A program made the position numbers and the translations under genes. Below, piece by piece: positions 24,096 through 31,763 of a stretch of DNA of 41,718 nt. The DNA is taken from the NCBI RefSeq assembly GCF_025821625.1, contig NZ_JACKSH010000154.1, forward strand, positions 1 through 41,718, read 5' to 3'. The stretch is from Mycolicibacterium pyrenivorans. GTDB taxonomy: Bacteria; Actinomycetota; Actinomycetes; Mycobacteriales; Mycobacteriaceae. The stretch's first letter is position 1, and each line of letters starts with the position of its first letter. The notes under the pieces were generated by a model that saw only the letters and a list, made by a program, of their open reading frames with translations, was not told the DNA's origin and did no database searches.

Positions 24096-27005
24096 ATGAC
24101 CACACGATCGCCCGACAGGTTTCCCCAGTTGTCCAGGCGCGGCCGGGCGATCGTGATCGCGACCTCGGCCCTGTTCGCGCTATTGCTTTTCGGCCCACGC
24201 CTTCTCGACGTCTACGTCGACTGGCTGTGGTTCGGTGAGGTCGGCTTCCGGTCGGTGTGGCTGACCGTGCTGCTCACCAAACTGGCCACGTTCGCCGTCG
24301 TGACGATGCTGATCGGCGGCGCGTTGACGATCGCGATCGTGATGGCCTACCGCGCCCGCCCGGTGTTCGTCCCGGAAACCGAACCGAACGATCCGTTGAC
24401 GCCCTATCGCACCCCGGTGATGACCCGCCCGCTGTTGATCACCCTGTCGACCGCAGGCGGGCTGGGCGCGCTGTGCGGTTTGATCGCCCAGCTGAACTGG
24501 GCGACAGTGCAGTTGTTCCTGCACGGCGGCCCGTTCGGCGTCGACGACCCGGAGTTCGGTCATGACATCGCCTTCTTCGTTTTCGACCTGCCGTTCTACC
24601 GGTCGGTGCTGAACTGGTTGCTCATCGCCGCGGTGCTCGCCTTCGTCGCGAACCTTGTCACCACCTACCTGTTCGGCGGGTTTCGCCTGAAGAAGGGAAA
24701 GGCGACGCTCAGCCAGCCCGCGCGGATGCAGCTCGCCGTGCTGGCGGGCACCGTGATCCTGCTCAAGGCGGTGGCCTACTGGTTCGACCGCTACGACCTG
24801 CTCACCAGCGGACGCAAGGAACCGACGTTCACCGGAGCGGGCTACACAGACATCAATGCGAATCTGCCGGCCAAACTGGTTCTGCTGGCCATCGCCGTGC
24901 TGTGCGCCGCCTCCTTCTTCGCCGCGGTGTTCCTGCGCGACATGCGCATCCCGGCGATGGCCACGGTCCTGCTGGTGCTGTCGTCTCTGCTGGTCAGTGG
25001 CGTGTGGCCGATGCTGATGGAACAGTTCTCGGTGCGCCCCAACGCGGCCGACGTCGAAAGGCCCTACATCCAACGCAACATGGACGCCACGCGGCAGGCT
25101 TTCCGACTCGACGGGGACGCCGTCGAATACCGGGACTACCCGGGCGTCGGCACCAAGGCTCCGCAGGAGGTGCCCGCCGATCGGACGACCATCGCGCAGA
25201 CCCGGTTGCTCGACCCCAACATTCTGTCGCGAACGTTCACCCAGCAGCAGCAACTGAAGAATTTCTACAGCTTCCCCGACGTTCTCGACATCGACCGGTA
25301 CCACATCGACGGGCAGTTGCAGGACTACATCGTCGGTGTGCGCGAACTCTCGCCCGAGAGCCTGACCGGCAATCAGACCGACTGGATCAACCGCCACACG
25401 GTCTACACCCACGGCAACGGCTTCGTTGCCGCGCCGGCCAACCGCGTCAACGCTGCGGTGCGCGACGCCGCGGAGGCGTCGGAGACCAACAGCGGTTACC
25501 CGATCTACGCGGTGAGCGACATCGCCACCCAGTCAGCGGGCGGACAGGTAATCCCCGTCGACCAACCCTGGGTCTACTTCGGTGAGGTCATCGCCAGCAC
25601 CGACCCCGACTACGCGATCGTCGGCGGCGCAGCCGGCTCCCAGCCGCGGGAGTACGACACCGACACCTCGACCTACACCTACACCGGCGCAGGCGGGGTC
25701 TCGATCGGGAGCTGGCTGCACCGCGGTGTTTTCGCGGCGAAGTTCGCCGAACGCAACATCCTGTTCTCCCGCGCGATCGGCTCGGAGTCCAGGGTGCTGT
25801 TCCACCGCGATCCGAAGGAACGGGTGCAACGGGTGGCGCCGTGGCTCACCGTCGACGCCAACGCATATCCCGCCGTCGTCGACGGACGCATCCTGTGGAT
25901 CATCGACGCGTACACCACCCTCGATGCCTACCCCTACGCCCAGCGGATGTCGCTGGGGGCTCCGGTCACCACCGCGACCGGGGTGGTGCGACCGGGCGCG
26001 AGCGTGTCCTACGCGCGGAACTCGGTCAAAGCCACCGTCGATGCCTACGACGGCACCGTGACGCTGTATCAGTTCGACACCGCGGACCCCGTGTTGGCGG
26101 CGTGGATGCGATCGCTGCCCGGGAGCGTCAAGGCCGAAGACGAGATTCCCGACGAACTGCGCGCACACTTTCGGTATCCCGAGGACCTTTTCCGCGTCCA
26201 GCGGGAGCTGCTGGCCAAGTATCACGTCAACGAGCCGCGAGAGTTCTTCACCACCAACGCGTTCTGGTCGGTGCCCAGTGACCCGACCGATGACGCCAAC
26301 CCGGCGCAGCCGCCGTTCTACATCCTCATCGGGGACGACCAGACGGCTGAACCATCGTTCCGGCTGGCGACCGCGATGGTCGGCTACAACCGCGAGTTCC
26401 TCTCGGCCTACATCTCCGCGCACTCCGACCCCGGCGACTACGGCAAACTCACCGTGCTTCGGCTTCCGACCGACACGCTCACACAGGGACCGCAGCAGAT
26501 CCAGAACTCGATGATCTCCGACACCCGGGTGGCCTCGGAGCGCACGCTGCTGGAGCGGTCGAACCGTATCCATTACGGAAACCTGCTGACTCTGCCGATC
26601 GGCGACGGCGGTGTCCTGTACGTGGAACCTCTTTACACAGAGCGTATTTCGACCAACCCGAACAGTTCGACGTTCCCGCAACTGTCTCGCGTCCTTGTGA
26701 GCTTCCGCGAACCCGGTGCCGGCGGTCTCCGGGTGGGTTACGCCCCGACGGTGGCCGAAGCGCTCGATCAGGTCTTCGGCCCGGGCGCCGGCCGGGTGGC
26801 CACCGCACCCGGCGGTGATGCCGCGTCGGCTCCTCCGCCGGCACCGACGGCGCCGCCGCCGGCACCTCCGCGGGCCGCGCCGGGACCCGTGGCCGACGAG
26901 CCGCCGACGTCGGCGACCGAACTCAGGGAAGCCCTCGCGGAGATGCGCGAGGCCCTCGAGCGGATGGAGCAGGCGGTCGACGGACTCGCGCCGGGGGGCC
27001 CGTGA
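24096..27005 (+). CDS. UPF0182 family large membrane protein
   Basis: 969 residues. The first about 330 residues hold roughly seven membrane segments (for example IVIATSALFALLLFGPRLLD, AVLAFVANLVTTYLFGG). Beyond residue 330 there is a long extracytoplasmic domain with family blocks VERPYIQRNMDATRQAF, TFTQQQQLKNFYSFPDVLDI, RHTVYTHGNGFVAAPAN and YTGAGGVSIGSWLHRGVFAA. The tail is Pro/Ala-rich and ends in a short coiled coil (ELREALAEMREALERMEQ). The family is conserved in actinobacteria and cyanobacteria; the biochemical role is unknown. ATG 24096 gives a usual start (MTTRSPDRFPQLSRRGRA). It stands alone, divergent from nhaA and convergent with the methyltransferase gene 10 bp away. Confidence 0.88.
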   Translation: MTTRSPDRFPQLSRRGRAIVIATSALFALLLFGPRLLDVYVDWLWFGEVGFRSVWLTVLLTKLATFAVVTMLIGGALTIAIVMAYRARPVFVPETEPNDPLTPYRTPVMTRPLLITLSTAGGLGALCGLIAQLNWATVQLFLHGGPFGVDDPEFGHDIAFFVFDLPFYRSVLNWLLIAAVLAFVANLVTTYLFGGFRLKKGKATLSQPARMQLAVLAGTVILLKAVAYWFDRYDLLTSGRKEPTFTGAGYTDINANLPAKLVLLAIAVLCAASFFAAVFLRDMRIPAMATVLLVLSSLLVSGVWPMLMEQFSVRPNAADVERPYIQRNMDATRQAFRLDGDAVEYRDYPGVGTKAPQEVPADRTTIAQTRLLDPNILSRTFTQQQQLKNFYSFPDVLDIDRYHIDGQLQDYIVGVRELSPESLTGNQTDWINRHTVYTHGNGFVAAPANRVNAAVRDAAEASETNSGYPIYAVSDIATQSAGGQVIPVDQPWVYFGEVIASTDPDYAIVGGAAGSQPREYDTDTSTYTYTGAGGVSIGSWLHRGVFAAKFAERNILFSRAIGSESRVLFHRDPKERVQRVAPWLTVDANAYPAVVDGRILWIIDAYTTLDAYPYAQRMSLGAPVTTATGVVRPGASVSYARNSVKATVDAYDGTVTLYQFDTADPVLAAWMRSLPGSVKAEDEIPDELRAHFRYPEDLFRVQRELLAKYHVNEPREFFTTNAFWSVPSDPTDDANPAQPPFYILIGDDQTAEPSFRLATAMVGYNREFLSAYISAHSDPGDYGKLTVLRLPTDTLTQGPQQIQNSMISDTRVASERTLLERSNRIHYGNLLTLPIGDGGVLYVEPLYTERISTNPNSSTFPQLSRVLVSFREPGAGGLRVGYAPTVAEALDQVFGPGAGRVATAPGGDAASAPPPAPTAPPPAPPRAAPGPVADEPPTSATELREALAEMREALERMEQAVDGLAPGGP

Positions 27006-27015
27006 CGGATGCTGC

Positions 27016-28230
27016 TCAGCGGGTCAGCACTGCGATGCACTCGACGTGGTGGGTCAACGGGAACGAGTCGAACACCTCCAACCGTTCGACCGTATATCCG
27101 TGGCCGCGGTAGAGCCCGACGTCCCGGGCGAATGATGCTGCCTCACAACCTATGTGGATGATTCTGGGCACCTCGGCGGCGGCCAGCATGTCGATCACCT
27201 CACGACCCGCACCGGCACGCGGCGGGTCGAGAACCGCGACGTCGGCGCGGTCCCGCTGGCCGGCCAACGCCCGGCGCACGGAGTCGGTCAGCACGGACAC
27301 GCAGCCCAGGTCGGCGAGCGCCGCGCGCGCCGACCGCGAGGCACCGCGCGACGTGTCGACGGTGAGCACTCGGCCGGTGTCACCGACGGACTGCGCCAGT
27401 GCCGCGGCGAAAACGCCTGCGCCGCCGTAGAGATCCCACGCGGTCATCCCCGTCCCGAGCCGGGCCCACTCGGCGACAAGCGCGCTGTACAACTCCGCGG
27501 CGTCGCGGTGGGCCTGCCAGAAGGCCGTCACCGGCACCCGCCAGCTGCGCCCGCCCACGCGTTGAACCGCCTCGTAGCCGCCTTCGGACGTCGTGGTCTT
27601 GCGGCCACCGCGAGTCCCGGCCACCACCACGTGGCGGTCGCCGTCGTCGTCGATCACCACATGGACGTGGGACTCGCCGGGCCACCGCGTGTCGGCGATG
27701 CCCGCGAGCATGCCCGCGGGCAGCTGCGCACAGTCGAGCCGGTGCACCAGCTCGGTGCTGTGGTACCGGTGAAATCCTGCGCGACCGTCGGCCGAGGTGT
27801 CGAGCCGCACCCGGGTCCGCCATCCCGTGGCCCCCAGTTCACCCACCGGCTGCGCGACCGCGTCGTGTTCGTCGCGCCACCGGTATCCCCCGAGCCGCGC
27901 GAGCTGATTGGCCACGACCGCGCCCTTGAGCCTGCGTGCGGCCGCGGGTTCGGCGAACGCGAGGTCGCAGCAACCCGCCCCGTCAACTCCGGCGATCGGG
28001 CACAATGAGTCGATCCGGTCGACGGAGGGCTCGAGCACCTCGATCACCTCGGCGTTCCAGTACGACCCGCGCTCGCCCGCTCCCCCGGTCAGGCGGGCCC
28101 TGACCGTCTCGCCGGGGAGCGCGTACCGCACGAACACCACCCGGCCGTCGTGGCGCGCCACACAACTGCCGCCGTTCGCGGCGTCTCCGGTCGTCAGCGT
28201 GAGTTCGTCGGGTGCTTCGAAGGCGGTCAA
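27016..28230 (-). CDS. Class I SAM-dependent RNA uracil methyltransferase (TrmA/RlmD type), Rv2689c-like
   Basis: 404 residues. N-terminal TRAM-like domain (ELTLTTGDAANGGSCVARHD, then VVFVRYALPGETVRARLT), next a Cys cluster LCPIAGVDGAGCCDLAF suited to a 4Fe-4S cluster, then the methyltransferase domain with SAM loop DLYGGAGVFAAAL, motif DPPRAG, catalytic-position Cys in IIHIGCEAASFARD, and the terminal base Glu in THHVECIAVL. It should make 5-methyluridine in rRNA or tRNA; the exact target cannot be read. The TTG start at 28230 overlaps the stop of the upstream transporter gene (TTGA, 28227-28230), so translation is coupled. The link to the potassium genes is positional only. Confidence 0.85.
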   Translation of the reverse strand: MTAFEAPDELTLTTGDAANGGSCVARHDGRVVFVRYALPGETVRARLTGGAGERGSYWNAEVIEVLEPSVDRIDSLCPIAGVDGAGCCDLAFAEPAAARRLKGAVVANQLARLGGYRWRDEHDAVAQPVGELGATGWRTRVRLDTSADGRAGFHRYHSTELVHRLDCAQLPAGMLAGIADTRWPGESHVHVVIDDDGDRHVVVAGTRGGRKTTTSEGGYEAVQRVGGRSWRVPVTAFWQAHRDAAELYSALVAEWARLGTGMTAWDLYGGAGVFAAALAQSVGDTGRVLTVDTSRGASRSARAALADLGCVSVLTDSVRRALAGQRDRADVAVLDPPRAGAGREVIDMLAAAEVPRIIHIGCEAASFARDVGLYRGHGYTVERLEVFDSFPLTHHVECIAVLTR

Positions 28231-30221
28231 TCCAGGAACCCCTTGCGCGCGTCGCCCGGGGCGGACTGTGGCGCCAGCTTCTTCAACCGCTCCGACGAGG
28301 ACAGCTGCCACGGAACCGAGGTCACCATGACGTTGGGTTCGAACAACAGCCTGCCCTTCAGCCGCAACGCACTCTGGTTGTGCAGCACCTGCTCCCACCA
28401 ATGCCCGACCACGTACTCGGGGATGAACACCGTGACCACGGTGCGCGGCGAGTCCTTGCTGACCCGCTTGACGTAGTCGAGTACCGGCCGGGTGATCTCG
28501 CGGTACGGCGACGCGATCACCTTCAGCGGCACGCTGATGTCGCTGTGCTCCCACTTGTGCACCAGCTCGCGGGTCTCGGCGTCGTCGACGCTGACCGTGA
28601 TGGCCTCCAGCATGTCGGGGCGGGTGGCCCGCGCGTAGGCCAGCGCCCGCAGCGTCGGCATGTGCACGTTGGACACCAACACGATCGCGTGGTTTCGGCT
28701 GGGCAGCACGATGTCCTCGGTCTCCGCGGCACGCAGCTCGAGCTCGCGGCTGACCGACGCGTAGTGCTTGTGGATCAGCTTCATCAGGCCGAACAGCGCG
28801 CCCATCGCCAGGATCGCGATCCATGCTCCGACAAGGAACTTGGTGACCACCACGATGATCAGCACGGTGCCCGTGCAGACGAAGCCGATGGTGTTGATGA
28901 CACGGGAACGCTTCATGCGGGCCCGGGCCGTGGGCTCGGTCTCGGTGCGCAGCAGCCGGGTCCAGTGCCGGACCATGCCGATCTGGCTCAGCGTGAACGA
29001 CACGAACACCCCGACGATGTAGAGCTGGATCAGCTTGGTGACCTCGGCCTGGAACGCGACGACGAAGGCGACGGCGCCGAAGGCCAGGAACAGGATTCCG
29101 TTGGAGAACGCCAGCCGGTCGCCGCGGGTGTGCAGCTGGCGGGGCAGAAACCGGTCCTGCGCCAGGATCGATCCCAGCACAGGGAATCCGTTGAAGGCGG
29201 TGTTCGCCGCGAGCACCAGGATCAGGGCGGTCACCGTGGCGATCAGGATGAGGCCGAGCGGGAAGCCGTGGAACACCGTCTCCGCCAACTGGGCGATCAG
29301 CGTCTTCTGTTGGTAGTCCGCGGGCGCGCCCCCGAGTTGTTCGTGCGGCCGCTCCGCGATCTGCACGCCGGTCGCCTTCGCCAGCATGATCATCCCCATG
29401 AACATCGTGACAGCGATGACCCCGAGCAGCAGTAGCGTGGTGGCGGCGTTGCGGGACTTGGGTTTCCGGAACGCCGGGACACCGTTGCTGATCGCCTCCA
29501 CACCGGTCAGCGCCGCACTTCCCGACGAGAAGGCCCGCGCCACGAGGAACACCAGCGCGAACCCGAGAATGTCGCCGTGTTCGGAGTGCATCTCGAAATC
29601 GGCCGACTCCGCACGCAACGGCTCGCCGAGGACGTAGATCTGGAAGAAGCCCCAGGCGAGCATCACGATCATGCCGATCATGAACGCGTAGGTCGGAATC
29701 GCGAACGCGGTGCCCGATTCCCGGATACCCCGCAGGTTCAGCGACGCCAACACCAGAATCGCGACGACCGCGAACAGCACCTTGTGCTGGTCGACGAACG
29801 GCACCGCGGACCCGATGTTCGACATCGCCGAGGACATCGACACCGCGACGGTCAGCACGTAATCCACCAGCAGCGCGCTGGCGACGGTGAGACCCGCTGT
29901 GGGACCCAGGTTGGTGGTCACCACCTCGTAGTCGCCGCCGCCCGACGGGTAGGCGTGCACATTCTGCCGGTAGCTGGCGATCACGATGAGCATCACCGCC
30001 GCCACCGCCAGGCCGATCCACGGTGCCATCGAGTAGGCGGCCAGCCCCGCCACCGACAGCACCAGGAAGATCTCCTCGGGTGCATACGCGACCGAGGACA
30101 GCGCGTCGGAGGCGAAGACCGGCAGGGCTATCCGCTTGGGCAGCAGGGTGTGCGACAGGTTGTCGCTGCGGAAGGGCCGGCCCAGCACCAGACGCCGCGC
30201 GGCGGTAGAAAGCTTGGACAC
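28227..30221 (-). CDS. KimA-type APC-superfamily transporter, probable K+ importer (Rv2690c-like)
   Basis: 664 residues: about twelve membrane segments and a cytoplasmic C-terminal domain from about 480. Usually annotated as amino-acid permease, but it reads like B. subtilis KimA (YdaO), a proton-coupled K+ importer: FASDALSSVAYAPEE, SYRQNVHAYPSGGGDY, LLVDYVLTVAVS, AALTGVEAISNGVPAF, LILVLAANTAFNGFP, and the C-terminal HNQSALRLKGRLLF block. KimA residues recalled for K+ coordination, Asp36, Tyr43 and Asp117, match Asp39, Tyr46 and Asp120 here with a constant offset of three. It is divergent from ceoB-ceoC, K+-uptake regulatory proteins, which supports potassium as substrate. GTG 30221 starts as in Rv2690c and follows a -10 TACTCT. 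Confidence 0.8.
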   Translation of the reverse strand: MSKLSTAARRLVLGRPFRSDNLSHTLLPKRIALPVFASDALSSVAYAPEEIFLVLSVAGLAAYSMAPWIGLAVAAVMLIVIASYRQNVHAYPSGGGDYEVVTTNLGPTAGLTVASALLVDYVLTVAVSMSSAMSNIGSAVPFVDQHKVLFAVVAILVLASLNLRGIRESGTAFAIPTYAFMIGMIVMLAWGFFQIYVLGEPLRAESADFEMHSEHGDILGFALVFLVARAFSSGSAALTGVEAISNGVPAFRKPKSRNAATTLLLLGVIAVTMFMGMIMLAKATGVQIAERPHEQLGGAPADYQQKTLIAQLAETVFHGFPLGLILIATVTALILVLAANTAFNGFPVLGSILAQDRFLPRQLHTRGDRLAFSNGILFLAFGAVAFVVAFQAEVTKLIQLYIVGVFVSFTLSQIGMVRHWTRLLRTETEPTARARMKRSRVINTIGFVCTGTVLIIVVVTKFLVGAWIAILAMGALFGLMKLIHKHYASVSRELELRAAETEDIVLPSRNHAIVLVSNVHMPTLRALAYARATRPDMLEAITVSVDDAETRELVHKWEHSDISVPLKVIASPYREITRPVLDYVKRVSKDSPRTVVTVFIPEYVVGHWWEQVLHNQSALRLKGRLLFEPNVMVTSVPWQLSSSERLKKLAPQSAPGDARKGFLD

Positions 30222-30229
30222 GAGTGCCA

Positions 30230-30235
30230 AGAGTA
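30230..30235 (-). promoter_or_regulatory. -10 box of the KimA-type transporter gene
   Basis: Minus-strand TACTCT (TANNNT) ends 8 nt before the GTG at 30221, a near-leaderless arrangement. Confidence 0.4.
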
Positions 30236-30255
30236 GGCCCAGGGCCGAATCACGG

Positions 30256-30261
30256 TAGCGT
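30256..30261 (+). promoter_or_regulatory. Possible -10 box of ceoB
   Basis: TAGCGT (TANNNT) on the plus strand would give a leader of about 65-70 nt before the ceoB GTG, which has its own ribosome site (AAAGGA at 30321-30326). No good -35 is seen. It lies 20 bp from the divergent transporter -10. Confidence 0.3.
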
Positions 30262-30334
30262 TCACCGTGCGCAGGTTCTGTTTCAGCAGTCTTGGGTAAG
30301 CCACCTCTGGCTCCAGCCGGAAAGGACACCTCAG

Positions 30335-31009
30335 GTGCGTGTAGTGGTGATGGGATGCGGCCGGGTGGGCGCGTCGCTGTCGGACAGCCTGGCCAGGATC
30401 GGCCATGACGTCTCCGTGATCGACCGGGACGGCACGGCCTTTCACCGGCTCTCTCCCGATTTCCCCGGGGAACGGGTGCTCGGCATGGGGTTCGACCGCG
30501 ACGTGTTACTCCGTGCGGGCATCGAAGGCGCATCAGCCTTCGCGGCGGTGTCCTCGGGCGACAACTCGAACATCATCTCCGCCCGGGTCGCCCGCGAGAC
30601 GTTCGGTGTTTCGCGCGTGGTCGCGCGCATCTACGACGCCAAACGTGCCGCCGTCTACGAGCGCCTCGGTATCCCCACCGTCGCCACGGTGCCGTGGACC
30701 ACCGACCGGCTACTCCATGCGCTGACCCGCGAGACCGAGACGACCAAATGGCGCGACCCGACCGGCAACGTCGGGGTCGCCGAGCTGTCGCTGCACGAGG
30801 ACTGGGTGGGACACCGGGTCACGGAGCTGGAAGCGGCCACGTCGGGCCGGGTGGCGTTCCTGATCCGGTTCGGTGCCGGCACGCTGCCCGACGCCAAGAC
30901 CGTCATCCAGGCCGGCGACCAGGTCTACCTGGCCGCCGTCTCCGGTCACATCGCCGAAGCGCTGGCCATTGCGGCGTTGCCCCCCAGCGAGGATTCGGAG
31001 GCCCGATGA
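30335..31009 (+). CDS. ceoB: TrkA-family K+ uptake regulatory protein CeoB
   Basis: 224 residues. The N-terminal RCK/TrkA-N Rossmann domain starts with VVVMGCGRVGASLSDSLARI (GxGxxG), the acidic strand end VIDRD, and GMGFDRDVLLRAGIEGASAF; the RCK_C domain follows (VAELSLHEDWVGHRVTELEA, then TVIQAGDQVYLAAVSG). Such proteins bind NAD(H)/ATP and gate K+ transporters. The partner is probably CeoC, and the natural transport partner next door is the KimA-like protein. GTG 30335 (MRVVVMGCG) has AAAGGA upstream. The stop TGA is part of an ATGA where the first of three 26-bp repeats begins. Confidence 0.9.
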   Translation: MRVVVMGCGRVGASLSDSLARIGHDVSVIDRDGTAFHRLSPDFPGERVLGMGFDRDVLLRAGIEGASAFAAVSSGDNSNIISARVARETFGVSRVVARIYDAKRAAVYERLGIPTVATVPWTTDRLLHALTRETETTKWRDPTGNVGVAELSLHEDWVGHRVTELEAATSGRVAFLIRFGAGTLPDAKTVIQAGDQVYLAAVSGHIAEALAIAALPPSEDSEAR

Positions 31010-31083
31010 CGCGGACGCGGGGGGCAAGACGATGACGCGGACGCGAGGAGCAAGACGATGACGCGGACGCGAGGAGCAAGACG
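31006..31083 (+). repeat. Three 26-bp tandem repeats joining ceoB to ceoC
   Basis: Units 31006-31031, 31032-31057 and 31058-31083; the last two are identical, the first differs at two positions in the G-rich part. Unit 2 reads ATGACGCGGACGCGAGGAGC AAGACG. Each unit carries a GAGGAG Shine-Dalgarno site (GGGGGG in unit 1) 7 nt before the ATG of the next unit, and the third before the ceoC ATG. The array starts inside the ceoB stop codon and ends at the ceoC start. Confidence 0.95.
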
Positions 31084-31087
31084 ATGA
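31006..31087 (+). other. Relay of three overlapping 9-codon micro-ORFs (MTRTRGARR) between ceoB and ceoC
   Basis: Micro-ORF 1 is 31006-31035, 2 is 31032-31061, 3 is 31058-31087. Each reads Met-Thr-Arg-Thr-Arg-Gly-Ala-Arg-Arg-stop. Every junction is an ATGA: ceoB stop/micro 1 start, micro 1/2, micro 2/3, micro 3/ceoC start. Since 26 is not a multiple of 3, each step shifts frame by one, and ribosomes must terminate and restart four times to reach ceoC, unless they enter at one of the internal Shine-Dalgarno sites. The codons are Arg-rich, but the common Arg codons CGG/CGA/AGA are not all frequent ones in mycobacteria. The open frames are seen; their translation is inference. Confidence 0.55.
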
Positions 31088-31749
31088 AGGTCGCGATCGC
31101 CGGAGCCGGGGCCGTCGGCAGGTCCATCGCGCGCGAGCTCGTCGACGCCCACGACGTGACGCTTCTCGAGCGCAACCCGGACCACATCGACGTCGAGGCG
31201 ATCCCGACGGCGAGCTGGCGCCTGGGTGACGCGTGTGAGCTCAGCCTGCTCGAGGCGGTCAAGCTCGAGGAGTTCGACGTCGTGATCGCCGCCACGGGCG
31301 ACGACAAGGCCAACGTCGTGGTCAGCCTGCTGTCGAAGACCGAATTCGCGGTCCCCCGTGTGGTGGCCCGGGTCAACGACCCCCGCAACGAATGGCTCTT
31401 CGACGAGGCTTGGGGCGTCGACGTCGCGGTGTCCACCCCCCGGATGCTGGCCTCACTGGTGGAGGAGGCGGTGTCGGTCGGTGATCTGGTCCGGCTGATG
31501 GAGTTCAGCAAGGGCCAGGCCAACCTCGTCGAGATCACCCTCCCCGATGACACACCGTGGGGCGGCAAGCCGGTCAAGCGCCTCGAACTGCCAAGAGACG
31601 CTGCGCTGGTGACGATCCTGCGAGGGCCGCGGGTGATCGTGCCGGAAGGCGACGAACCACTCGAGGGCGGCGACGAGCTGCTGTTCGTCGCGGTCTCCGA
31701 GGTCGAGCCCGAGCTGCGCGAACTGCTGCTTCACCCGCGTCAGCGCTGA
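31084..31749 (+). CDS. ceoC: TrkA-family K+ uptake regulatory protein CeoC
   Basis: 221 residues, a paralogue of CeoB: Rossmann start VAIAGAGAVGRSIARELVDA, acidic strand end LLERN, and FDVVIAATGDDKANVVVSLL; then the RCK_C part (VKRLELPRDAALVTILRGPR, GDELLFVAVSEVEPELRELL). It should form an RCK assembly with CeoB that controls K+ import. ATG 31084 is the last step of the ATGA relay and is preceded by GAGGAG at the ideal 7 nt, so it is well supported. It ends 7 bp before the stop of the convergent DUF3159 gene, with a hairpin spanning both stops. Confidence 0.9.
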   Translation: MKVAIAGAGAVGRSIARELVDAHDVTLLERNPDHIDVEAIPTASWRLGDACELSLLEAVKLEEFDVVIAATGDDKANVVVSLLSKTEFAVPRVVARVNDPRNEWLFDEAWGVDVAVSTPRMLASLVEEAVSVGDLVRLMEFSKGQANLVEITLPDDTPWGGKPVKRLELPRDAALVTILRGPRVIVPEGDEPLEGGDELLFVAVSEVEPELRELLLHPRQR

Positions 31750-31763
31750 GCGCCCGTCAGCGC
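31743..31763. terminator. Hairpin made from the two facing stop-codon regions of ceoC and the DUF3159 gene
   Basis: GCGCTGA (31743-31749) and TCAGCGC (31757-31763) are exact reverse complements with a 7-nt loop. Each arm contains the TGA stop of one gene, so the same 7-bp stem forms in both transcripts. There is no U-tract; it may be a weak bidirectional terminator. Confidence 0.45.

Noticed and set aside
27016..30021. Apparent 1001-codon methyltransferase fusion
   Set aside because: The N-terminal two thirds is an off-frame reading of the KimA-like transporter gene. The methyltransferase starts at TTG 28230.
28227..30221. Assignment as an amino-acid permease
   Set aside because: Motifs and the C-terminal domain fit the KimA K+ importer subgroup better, and the neighbours are K+ regulators.
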